Assembly: GCA_011524425.1 (NCBI GenBank)
Contig: WTKI01000190.1
Location: forward strand, 1-22,215
DNA length: 22,215 nucleotides
Source of the DNA: Altererythrobacter sp.
Lineage (GTDB): Bacteria > Pseudomonadota > Alphaproteobacteria > Sphingomonadales > Sphingomonadaceae
Reading direction: 5' to 3'
Positions 16,338 to 22,215 of the stretch are shown in pieces. The notes below the pieces were generated by a model. That model was not told where the DNA came from, made no database searches, and saw only the letters and a list, made by a program, of their open reading frames with translations. The position numbers were made by a program, and so were the translations under genes. The first letter of the stretch is position 1. Each line of letters starts with the position of its first letter.

Positions 16338-17536
16338 CTTGGCGATTTGGCACGATAACTTCAATTGTTGCACTGGCGCTGACAGGATGCGCGGCAAGCG
16401 ATGTAGCTCCTGAAATCACAAAGACCCCTACCTATCCTGACCAGGCCAGCCTTTATGTCGACCTTGATAACCCCATGCGCCCCGATGAATTTCAAGGCGC
16501 AACAATCCTCGATGTCGATCGTTATCGCCCGTACTATCGCCTGACCGGCTGTCCGACGGAAGAAACGGCGCGCGGCGTTGCATCTCCCGAACTCCAGGAA
16601 GCGATTGAGCAAGCCCAAACCTATTCAGACGAAGCGTCAGGAACTGGCCTTGTAGTCATGCTGAACGGCGAAGTCCTCCATGAGAGTTACAGTCAAGGCG
16701 CTACCAATACTAGCATTGCGGCATCAGCATCGCAGATGAAGTCGGTTCTCGCCTTGCTTTATGGAATCGCAATCGAGCAAGGACATATCGGTTCTATCGA
16801 TGACCCTGTGGGGGACTATCTCGAAGCGTGGTCTGGCGAAAAACGCGGCGCGATCACACTAAGACAATTGCTGACTATGTCCGCAGGGCTCGGGCCTGCA
16901 GACTTTGTCCAATTGATCTTTGCCCCCGACATTGCCGAAGTCGCTTTGCAAGTGCCTTATGTCGGCGCGCCAGATAAGGAATTTGTCTATAGCAACGCCA
17001 ACAGCAAGCTGCTTGCCATTGTGCTCGACCAACAGGTCCAAAAGGGCGGCTATGCCAGCCTCGCGCAATTCTTGCAGGCAGAATTGTGGTGCCCGATCGG
17101 TGCACACGATGCGCAAGTGTGGATCGACCCCGCAGGAAAATCGCGTGGTTATGCCGGGCTGCAAGCTCGGCTCAGTGACTGGGCAAAGGTCGGAGAGATG
17201 ATCCGCAACGGCGGTGTGGCCAACGGCAAGCAAATCGTCCCTTCGGCCTGGATAGAAGAGATGGCCAAACCCTCTTTAGCCAACGCGCAATATGGCTTGC
17301 ATGTCTGGCTGGGGAAAGAGTGGACAGCACAGCGGCAATACAGCGCGGCCAACCCCATAAAAATCCTCCACAGCGAGCCCTTTGAAGCGAAAGATATCGT
17401 CTATTTTGACGGCTTCGGGGGTCAGCGTGTCTACGTCATCCCGTCCAAGGGTCTGACCGTGGCTCGCGCCGGAGTTGTCAATCTTCAATTTGACGATTCA
17501 ATCATCCCGAACCTGTTGGTCCGGGCGATGGACTGA
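16334..17536 (+). CDS. Predicted lipoprotein serine hydrolase, class C beta-lactamase / 6-aminohexanoate-dimer hydrolase (NylB)-like
   Basis: A 400-residue protein with signal peptide and lipobox LTGC (C19). The penicilloyl-serine fold is shown by S133-Q-M-K136 (SxxK) and Y219-S-N221 (YxN). The third motif is not KTG but a GFGGQ stretch near 384-388, as in the NylB/esterase branch, so an antibiotic-resistance beta-lactamase is unlikely. LLTMSAGL near 179-186 is also typical of the branch. It probably hydrolyses an amide or ester in the periplasm. The four-base overlap with the alpha/beta hydrolase lipoprotein shows joint expression; the two may clip the same envelope-side substrate. Residues 20-90 before the fold are not recognised. 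Confidence 0.82.
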   Translation: MTWRFGTITSIVALALTGCAASDVAPEITKTPTYPDQASLYVDLDNPMRPDEFQGATILDVDRYRPYYRLTGCPTEETARGVASPELQEAIEQAQTYSDEASGTGLVVMLNGEVLHESYSQGATNTSIAASASQMKSVLALLYGIAIEQGHIGSIDDPVGDYLEAWSGEKRGAITLRQLLTMSAGLGPADFVQLIFAPDIAEVALQVPYVGAPDKEFVYSNANSKLLAIVLDQQVQKGGYASLAQFLQAELWCPIGAHDAQVWIDPAGKSRGYAGLQARLSDWAKVGEMIRNGGVANGKQIVPSAWIEEMAKPSLANAQYGLHVWLGKEWTAQRQYSAANPIKILHSEPFEAKDIVYFDGFGGQRVYVIPSKGLTVARAGVVNLQFDDSIIPNLLVRAMD

Positions 17537-17544
17537 ATTTAGGA

Positions 17545-17574
17545 CCGGGCTAGCTAGCGAAGAAAGCCCGGCCT
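17545..17574. terminator. Weak bidirectional terminator hairpin
   Basis: Perfect 7-bp stem CCGGGCT (17545-17551) / AGCCCGG (17565-17571) with a 13-base loop containing TAGCTAGC, between two convergent genes. The following bases (CCTTCTAG) are only weakly T-rich, so termination strength is uncertain. Confidence 0.55.
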
Positions 17575-17579
17575 TCTAG

Positions 17580-18560
17580 TCAATGCATCCCGACTTTTTG
17601 GTGGTTGGGAGACGATGACTTGTCTGACAATTCGCCAGCAGTCTCTTTCTCTTTCATCTTCTTGAAGGTGTCGAACTCGTTCACGCCGCCCATTTCGCGT
17701 TGCGGCCATGTAGTCGCAAACCCGCGCGGGTACTGGCTGTCATCGTCCTTGCGGCCATCTTCCGACCACAACAGCGGGAACAACGGTCCTTCCGGCTTTT
17801 CGCCGTCCAGCATCTCGTCGAAGCTGACGCCTGCAATGTTCAGACAGTCAGGGCGAGGTGCCCAACGGATGTCGTCGCCAAAGACGCGTTCGGAAATAGC
17901 GATGCGCCAATCATCTGTAGGGTTGCCGCCGGAGTAATGCAGCGCCCAGGGATGGACGACCAGCATGTCGCCAGGTTCCATGTCCCAAGTTAGAAAGCGT
18001 TTGCCGGGCTGACCGCGCAGCGGCTCGATTTCAGGGTGGGGCACGCGATCATCCGGCTTGATCATCTTGCGTGCGTTCGGGCTGAACAGCCAGTACGGCA
18101 CGTCATCGTGTTGCGTTTCAGCCAGCACTTCCAGACAATTCTCTTTCACGATCGGTGTCAGAGGAATCCAAAGGGAAGGGACCATGGTGCCTTCCACCGG
18201 AAAGGCCATCCGGTCACAATGCCACAGAGTTTTCGCATCCGATTGCGGGGGCTTTGCAAAGAATTCGTCGAAGAAGAACCGGATCTCTTTGGATTGCAGA
18301 ACTTTGCCCGCTGCCTCTGCGATAGGGCCTTCAAACATGACCTTACGATACGCTTCCAGCCTGCGGGCCATGTAACGCCCGGGAATGGTCGGGAGCAGAC
18401 CCACATCTTCCTTTTCGATGATGACTTGGCGGGCGAGCGGCTCCAACAGCTCGATCCAATCCTTGTCCAACACATTACGCAGGCAAACTGCGCCGTCGCG
18501 CTGATAATCTTCGATATCTTGTTGTGTCACATCGCGAAGAGGGCGCGTGTTTAAAGGCAT
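17580..18560 (-). CDS. Phytanoyl-CoA dioxygenase (PhyH) family Fe(II)/2-oxoglutarate oxygenase
   Basis: A 326-residue soluble protein with the facial triad of the PhyH family: H114-x-D116 in LWHCDRMAF and H208 in WALHYSGGNP, with R219 (DDWRIAIS) placed to bind the 2-oxoglutarate carboxylate. Length and spacing are normal for the family, which hydroxylates or demethylates many small molecules. The last 30 residues are charged and probably disordered. Substrate is unknown; PhyH genes in catabolic clusters often do hydroxylation or O-/N-demethylation. CGGAG lies before the ATG. It is divergent from the MhpA-like operon across a 245-base region with several dyads, so both may answer to the same regulator. 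Confidence 0.85.
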   Translation of the reverse strand: MPLNTRPLRDVTQQDIEDYQRDGAVCLRNVLDKDWIELLEPLARQVIIEKEDVGLLPTIPGRYMARRLEAYRKVMFEGPIAEAAGKVLQSKEIRFFFDEFFAKPPQSDAKTLWHCDRMAFPVEGTMVPSLWIPLTPIVKENCLEVLAETQHDDVPYWLFSPNARKMIKPDDRVPHPEIEPLRGQPGKRFLTWDMEPGDMLVVHPWALHYSGGNPTDDWRIAISERVFGDDIRWAPRPDCLNIAGVSFDEMLDGEKPEGPLFPLLWSEDGRKDDDSQYPRGFATTWPQREMGGVNEFDTFKKMKEKETAGELSDKSSSPNHQKVGMH

Positions 18561-18616
18561 TGGTTGGCTCCGTCTGATTTACTCGAGTGTCATAGCAAAA
18601 GGGTTCAGCCATCAAA

Positions 18617-18743
18617 TTCCGACGGAACCACTTTATCCACCTCTCGAACACCTGAGTGTTTTAATGAGCGAGGTCGATCTTGGGTTCCCCGAGGCAACCC
18701 AGATCAACTTTCCGCAGGGTGGAGAATTTCCAGTGTGTTCTCC
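18617..18743. promoter_or_regulatory. Divergent control region with four dyads
   Basis: Between the PhyH gene and the MhpA-like operon are TTCCG-A-CGGAA (18617-18627), AACAC-N4-GTGTT (18647-18660), an inverted repeat GATCTTGGGTT / AACCCAGATC with one bulged T (18676-18705), and GGAGAA-N11-TTCTCC (18721-18743). The third is the longest and could be an operator or a leader hairpin. No clear -35/-10 pair could be picked. Confidence 0.4.
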
Positions 18744-18795
18744 AATTCACCGATCAAACCGGTCTAGCAAGGCGCGAAAGTTGGTCGAATAATTC

Positions 18796-18799
18796 GAGG
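18796..18799 (+). promoter_or_regulatory. Ribosome site that fixes the MhpA-like gene start
   Basis: GAGG lies six bases before the ATG at 18806. The frame is open back to an ATG at 18680, but that extension lies over the dyads of the control region and encodes no family sequence. Confidence 0.7.
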
Positions 18800-18805
18800 T
18801 TCATT

Positions 18806-20008
18806 ATGAACGAAATCCGCACTCAAGTGGTTGTAGCAGGGGCTGGACCGGTCGGAACGGTTGCCGCCTATTTGCTTGCAAGCCGCGGAATTGATGTTGT
18901 TTTGCTTGAAGATGGTGCGGATTGCGCATTGGATTTGCGTGCCTCCACGTTCCATCCGCCCACGTTGGAAATGCTTGAGCGCTTCGACATTACGCCGCGC
19001 CTGATCGAAAAAGGATTGAAGGCACCGATCTATCATTTCCGTGAGCGTCGTACAGGCGAAGTCATAGACTTTGATTTGTCGGAAATATCTGACGTAACCA
19101 AATACCCCTATCGTATTCAGTGCGAACAATATCACTTGTCTCGCATGTTGTCAGAAGGTGTGCGGGAGCAGGCTGGAGCAGAAGTGCTGTTCAATCACCG
19201 TGTTGTTGCGCTTGAGCAAACCGCAGACGATGTCACGGTCTATGCTGAAACACCCTATGCGATCCTAAAAATCCAGGCTGACTATTTAATCGGAGCGGAT
19301 GGTTCCAACAGCACAGTCCGCAAATGGCTGGGCACAGAATTCGACGGGTTTACCTATCCGGAAAAGTTTCTGTGCTTCACCACAACAGAGCCGCTGGAAG
19401 AGCACATTCCGAATATTGCACATGTGAATTACGTGTCCGATCCAGAGGAATGGATGGTGCTGTTGCGTGTCCCTTCGCTTTGGCGTGTGCTGGTGCCGGC
19501 TGATATGGATACGCCGGATGAAGTTTTGAGAGCGGATCCGAAGAAAGAAGAAGTATTCAATCGTTTAATCGGCAAGGGTGACGTTGAAACCCATCACCGC
19601 ACGATTTATCGAGTCCATCAGCGCGTTGCCAAAAGCTTTATGACTGGGCGCACAGCTCTGATTGGTGATGCCGCACACTTGAACAATCCGATCGGCGGCT
19701 TTGGAATGAATTCTGGCATCCATGATGCTTTCAATCTGGGTGAGCGGTTGTTGAAAATCTATCAACATGGTGCGGACGCTGATCATGAGTTAGCGGGCTT
19801 TGAACGCCAACGGCGGACTACGACCCATGACTTCATTCAAGCCCAGACGATCCGGAACATGGAATATCTCAAAGAAGGCGAGGATCAGCTCCATACGCGG
19901 CGCAAGCAAGAAATGCTTGAAATCCGCAATGATCCAGTGCGCCGACGCGAATTCCTGCTGCGCCAATCCATGATTGATTGCGTCGAAAAAGAAAAGGAAA
20001 TGGCATAA
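18806..20008 (+). CDS. FAD-dependent monooxygenase, 3-(3-hydroxyphenyl)propionate hydroxylase (MhpA)/UbiH-like
   Basis: A 400-residue group A flavoprotein: FAD-binding GAGPVG at 12-17, E35 ending the ADP strand, DG motif GADGSNSTVRKW at 163-174, and GD motif IGDAAHLNNPIGGFGMNSG at 286-304. The FAD part matches MhpA/PheA hydroxylases, but it lacks their extra C-terminal thioredoxin-like domain and ends with a charged helix near 355-400. It would use NAD(P)H and O2 to hydroxylate a ring; some relatives (MHPCO in vitamin B6 degradation) also open a pyridine ring. The gene is first in a three-gene operon; its TAA overlaps the next ATG by one base, so its product may be passed to the isomerase-fold and PuuE-like proteins. 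Confidence 0.87.
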   Translation: MNEIRTQVVVAGAGPVGTVAAYLLASRGIDVVLLEDGADCALDLRASTFHPPTLEMLERFDITPRLIEKGLKAPIYHFRERRTGEVIDFDLSEISDVTKYPYRIQCEQYHLSRMLSEGVREQAGAEVLFNHRVVALEQTADDVTVYAETPYAILKIQADYLIGADGSNSTVRKWLGTEFDGFTYPEKFLCFTTTEPLEEHIPNIAHVNYVSDPEEWMVLLRVPSLWRVLVPADMDTPDEVLRADPKKEEVFNRLIGKGDVETHHRTIYRVHQRVAKSFMTGRTALIGDAAHLNNPIGGFGMNSGIHDAFNLGERLLKIYQHGADADHELAGFERQRRTTTHDFIQAQTIRNMEYLKEGEDQLHTRRKQEMLEIRNDPVRRREFLLRQSMIDCVEKEKEMA

Positions 20009-20775
20009 TGCCGGTCAAGCCTCGCCCAAACCCCGATGTGCAGGGTTATAGGGCTTTGTTTGGGGTGCTCGGCCCATCAACCAATACGATTGTGCAGCCG
20101 GACTTTGATGATCTGCGCGTGCGCGGAGTGACCAACCATTACAGCCGTATCGTCGTGGATGATGCCAACGCTATCTCGGACGAGACCTTCATGGCGGGCA
20201 CGCTGGAGATCAGCAACAATACGCTTGATGCTGTGCGAGGCGTGCTGACGTGCAACCCTGATTACCTCGTCATGGGGATGAGCGCGGTTACTTTCTACGG
20301 CGGTGCTGAAGGCGCAGAAAAATGGCGTCAGAACATTGAAGATGCCTCGGGCTTGAAATTGTGTACCGGCTCGCAATCGCTGATTGAAGCATTCAACGCT
20401 TATGGCGGGATCAAGAAGATCGCTGTTATTTCGCCCTATTATCCATCGGCCAATGCGCATGTCGCTCATTTCATGTCGGATCATGGTATCGAAGTGGTCC
20501 GCGATACATGTTTGCAATGCCCAAGCTGGACCGCGATTGCGCAAGTGCCGACAGAGACTTTGCGAGACGAGTTGATGAAGCTCGACGGCGATGATGTTGA
20601 TGCTTTGGTTCAAGTCGGAACGAACTTGTCGATGGTCCGCTTTGCCGCCGCGGCTGAAGAATGGCTCGGCAAGCCGGTAATTGCGATCAACACTGCGACC
20701 TACTGGAACGCTTTGCGTCAGAACGGCATTAAAGACCAGAAGACCGGTTTCGGCCGCCTTATGTCTGACTTCTAA
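20008..20775 (+). CDS. Asp/Glu racemase-superfamily protein, arylmalonate decarboxylase / maleate isomerase-like, without the catalytic cysteines
   Basis: A 255-residue protein. Its plan follows arylmalonate decarboxylase (AMDase): GVLGPSTNT at 19-27, VMGMSAVTFYGG at 88-99 (AMDase MGTSLSFYRG), Y144 in ISPYYPS (AMDase Y126), GTNLSM at 204-209, and the GFGRLMSDF tail. Superfamily enzymes use one or two cysteines: here the first site reads G90-M91-S92 and the second reads G204-T205, so neither cysteine is present, by my by-eye alignment to remembered sequences. C82, C119, C168 and C171 are elsewhere. The dioxyanion-pocket serine (S92) and tyrosine remain. An isomerase or decarboxylase with changed chemistry, or a different reaction, is likely. 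The ATG at 20008 overlaps the previous stop; an earlier in-frame start lies inside that gene. Confidence 0.82.
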   Translation: MPVKPRPNPDVQGYRALFGVLGPSTNTIVQPDFDDLRVRGVTNHYSRIVVDDANAISDETFMAGTLEISNNTLDAVRGVLTCNPDYLVMGMSAVTFYGGAEGAEKWRQNIEDASGLKLCTGSQSLIEAFNAYGGIKKIAVISPYYPSANAHVAHFMSDHGIEVVRDTCLQCPSWTAIAQVPTETLRDELMKLDGDDVDALVQVGTNLSMVRFAAAAEEWLGKPVIAINTATYWNALRQNGIKDQKTGFGRLMSDF

Positions 20776-20789
20776 GGAATTCTCTTCCC

Positions 20790-21710
20790 ATGTTCGAATA
20801 TGATTATGTCCCGCTCCCAGAGCGCGCACCATTGAAATGGCCAAACGGTGCGAAGGTCGCGCTGATGTTCACTTTCAACTTGGAAACCTGGGACTTAGTC
20901 AAAGACACGGACCAGCCATACTATGCTGGCGGGCCTGCTTTGCTGCCAAACGCGCTGGCGGGTCGTATCCCTGACTATCCCAATTACTCCTGGCGCGAAT
21001 ATGGCCAGCGCGTCGGTGTTTGGCGCATGTTCGATATGTTCGACGAGATGGGTGCGAAAGCCGGATGCACCGTAAATGCTGTCACTTTCGAGCGGCGCAA
21101 GGCAATGGCAGATGCGTGTCTGGAGCGCGGCTGGGAGCTGATTGCGCACAATTACGAGCAAGGTGAGCTGCTGACAGATTTCCATGATGATATCGACACT
21201 GAACGCGACATCATTCGCCGCTCAGTCGAGATGTATGAAAAGCATGCCGGGTTTAAGCCAAAAGTCTGGCTTTCCAGTAGCTTGCGCGGAACTCTCAATA
21301 CGCCGACGATCCTCGTTGAGGAAGGGTTCAAGGCCTATTGCGACATCATGAACGATGACCAGCCCTATATGATCCGCACTGATGCAGGACCCATTGTCGG
21401 CACGCCCTATTCCAACGTCATCAACGATTTTACGATTTTGACGCGTAACAATCGCACAACCGATGAATATCGCGATTTGCTGATAGAAGAGCTCAAAGTG
21501 CTCCACCAAGAAGGCGCAAAAACCGGCCGCATCATGAATGTAGGGCTTCACCCACATGTCTCTGGCCGCGCCTACACGATCCGCGCGCTGCGCGAATTTA
21601 TTGAGTATGCTCAAAGCCTTGACGGCGTCTGGTGGGCAACGCGCGAGGAGATCGCGGACTGGTATGTCGACAATCACGAGAGCCATTTCCCCGGTCAGCT
21701 AAGCGGGTAG
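20790..21710 (+). CDS. Polysaccharide deacetylase-fold hydrolase, PuuE (allantoinase)-like
   Basis: A 306-residue NodB-fold protein of the PuuE branch, whose known members hydrolyse cyclic amides or ureides such as allantoin, not sugars. Seen: LKWPNGAKVALMFTFNLETWD at the start, where the classical TFDD is replaced by FNLE (E32, as in PuuE NYEE); YGQRVGVWRMFDMFDEMG at 71-88; H120 in LIAHNYEQG; R166 in SSSLRGTLNT; and H254/H256 in VGLHPHVSGR. The LRGTLNT stretch differs from the GRCSPNT of allantoinases, so another amide is expected. No signal peptide, so it acts in the cytoplasm. AAGGA lies upstream of the ATG, 14 bases after the preceding stop. It likely opens or cleaves a cyclic amide or imide in the same route as the two genes before it (inference). 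Confidence 0.85.
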   Translation: MFEYDYVPLPERAPLKWPNGAKVALMFTFNLETWDLVKDTDQPYYAGGPALLPNALAGRIPDYPNYSWREYGQRVGVWRMFDMFDEMGAKAGCTVNAVTFERRKAMADACLERGWELIAHNYEQGELLTDFHDDIDTERDIIRRSVEMYEKHAGFKPKVWLSSSLRGTLNTPTILVEEGFKAYCDIMNDDQPYMIRTDAGPIVGTPYSNVINDFTILTRNNRTTDEYRDLLIEELKVLHQEGAKTGRIMNVGLHPHVSGRAYTIRALREFIEYAQSLDGVWWATREEIADWYVDNHESHFPGQLSG

Positions 21711-21740
21711 GCCGGTTCTCGAAGCAGTCAATTTTCGTGC

Positions 21741-21794
21741 AGAGTCTAAGGGGACCTAAAGGTCCCTAAAGGAACCTAGAGGGGGTCTAACCCC
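21741..21794. repeat. Period-10 repeat with three nested hairpins in a convergent gap
   Basis: CCTAAAGG occurs at 21755 and 21765 and CCTAGAGG at 21775, giving a 10-base period. Overlapping small hairpins result: GGGACC-TAAA-GGTCCC (21751-21766), GGTCCC-TAAA-GGAACC (21761-21776, one mismatch) and GGGGT-CTA-ACCCC (21782-21794). The whole 21711-21828 gap between the convergent PuuE-like and aldehyde dehydrogenase genes holds no other visible signal. It may serve as a terminator without a T-run, or be a dispersed intergenic repeat. Confidence 0.6.
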
Positions 21795-21828
21795 ATTGAG
21801 CGGCCTTGAAAGTCCGGTTTTGCGAACC

Positions 21829-22215
21829 TCAAACGATCGCGCAAACAGTCTTCAGTTCAAGATAGTTGTCCATCGCTGCTTGCCCGCTATCGCGGCCATA
21901 GCCTGATTGCTTCATCCCGCCGATTGGCAAGGATGCATCATACATAGCGTGGCTGTTGATCCAGACTGTGCCAGCCTGAATTTGTTCTGCCATGCGGGTC
22001 GCGTTGGAGAGGCCTTCTGTCCAGATTCCAGCGGCCAAACCATAATCGCTGTCATTGGCTGCTGCGATGACTTCATCGGCATCGTCAAACCGGGTTGCAA
22101 CAACAACCGGACCGAAGATTTCTTCGCGCACAATGCGCATGTCCGGCTTCACATCAGTAATGACTGTGGGCGTCACAAAGCTCGCATTGGGTCCGGCTGT
22201 CTCGCCGCCGACCAA
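21829..22215 (-). CDS. Aldehyde dehydrogenase, C-terminal part (cut by window end)
   Basis: The last 128 codons of an ALDH-superfamily enzyme; the gene continues beyond the right edge, so its start and catalytic residues are not visible. Family features present: FVTPTVI, the REEIFGPVV motif, ANDSDYGLAAGIWT, and the C-terminal GGMKQSGYGRDSG with a final ELKTVCAIV strand. It is closer in style to betaine-/phenylacetaldehyde-type dehydrogenases than the copy at 4438-5928, from which it differs throughout (for example GTVWINSHAM versus IIGVNTAMG). As it converges on the PuuE-like operon it may belong to the same pathway or to a neighbouring one. Confidence 0.9.
   Translation of the reverse strand: MVGGETAGPNASFVTPTVITDVKPDMRIVREEIFGPVVVATRFDDADEVIAAANDSDYGLAAGIWTEGLSNATRMAEQIQAGTVWINSHAMYDASLPIGGMKQSGYGRDSGQAAMDNYLELKTVCAIV

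Noticed and set aside
16334..17536. Antibiotic-resistance beta-lactamase
   Set aside because: SxxK and YxN are present, but the KTG box is replaced by a GFGGQ-type stretch and the protein is a lipoprotein in a catabolic operon; a NylB/esterase-like hydrolase fits better.
18680..18805. 42-residue upstream extension of the MhpA-like protein
   Set aside because: The FAD-binding fold starts right after the ATG at 18806, which has GAGG six bases before it; the extension covers control-region dyads.
20008..20775. Straight assignment as maleate isomerase (NicE/MaiA)
   Set aside because: The two catalytic cysteines appear to be missing and the motif spacing fits AMDase better.
20077..20844. Long minus-strand open frame of 255 codons opposite the AMDase-like gene
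   Set aside because: It is a shadow from codon bias of the real plus-strand gene, which has clear family motifs; the antisense protein has none and no ribosome site.
21741..21794. CRISPR-like array
   Set aside because: Units are only 8 bases with 2-base gaps, three copies, and there are no cas genes.
1..22215. Mobile element or island borders, tRNA and rRNA genes
   Set aside because: No transposase, integrase, terminal inverted repeats, tRNA-like cloverleaf or rRNA sequence could be recognised on either strand.

Overview
The window looks like a catabolic gene cluster from an alphaproteobacterium, most likely a marine or freshwater member of the Sphingomonadales (Erythrobacter/Novosphingobium type). 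Reasons: moderate GC, an 'AQDD'-processed TonB-dependent receptor with an IIVTAR-type TonB box, a Spinster-like MFS carrier, a GPH-type carrier, and short overlapping (ATGA/GTGA) operons. The assignment is by gene style, not by any marker gene. There are no RNA genes, transposases, integrases, phage genes or CRISPR arrays, and no transcription regulator is encoded.

Layout. 1-127: 3' end of a gene, possibly a methyltransferase, with a strong terminator. 217-2945 (minus): a salicylate-hydroxylase-like flavin monooxygenase and a VAO/GlcD-type FAD oxidase, translationally coupled. 3072-8284 (plus, divergent from these): MFS carrier, aldehyde dehydrogenase, alpha/beta hydrolase, cupin and ornithine cyclodeaminase/mu-crystallin-family protein, in one tight operon ended by a bidirectional terminator. 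8354-10753 (minus): TonB-dependent outer-membrane receptor. 11066-13789 (plus): GPH carrier, class I methyltransferase and an unrecognised 95-residue protein. 13808-15253 (minus): kynurenine-3-monooxygenase-like flavoprotein with a C-terminal membrane anchor. 15363-17536 (plus): two predicted lipoprotein hydrolases. 17580-18560 (minus): PhyH-type Fe/2-oxoglutarate oxygenase. 18806-21710 (plus): MhpA-like flavin monooxygenase, arylmalonate-decarboxylase/maleate-isomerase-fold protein and PuuE-like deacetylase. 21829-22215 (minus): C-terminal part of a second aldehyde dehydrogenase, cut by the window edge.

How the genes may work together (inference): the TonB receptor and two inner-membrane carriers import an organic substrate; envelope lipoprotein hydrolases may pre-process it; the VAO-type oxidase and aldehyde dehydrogenases would take an alcohol side chain to an acid; three flavin hydroxylases from different subfamilies and a PhyH enzyme oxygenate the molecule; the alpha/beta hydrolase, PuuE-like amide hydrolase and isomerase/decarboxylase-fold protein would process ring-opened products. 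No classical ring-cleavage dioxygenase is present, so the flavin enzymes may open the ring (as in vitamin B6 degradation), or the cleavage gene lies outside. An aromatic or N-heteroaromatic substrate is plausible but cannot be named from sequence alone.

The most unusual observation is that the AMDase/maleate-isomerase-fold protein appears to lack both cysteines that do chemistry in this superfamily. Other items worth checking are several perfect inverted repeats in the divergent promoter regions and a period-10 repeat with three nested hairpins at 21741-21794.
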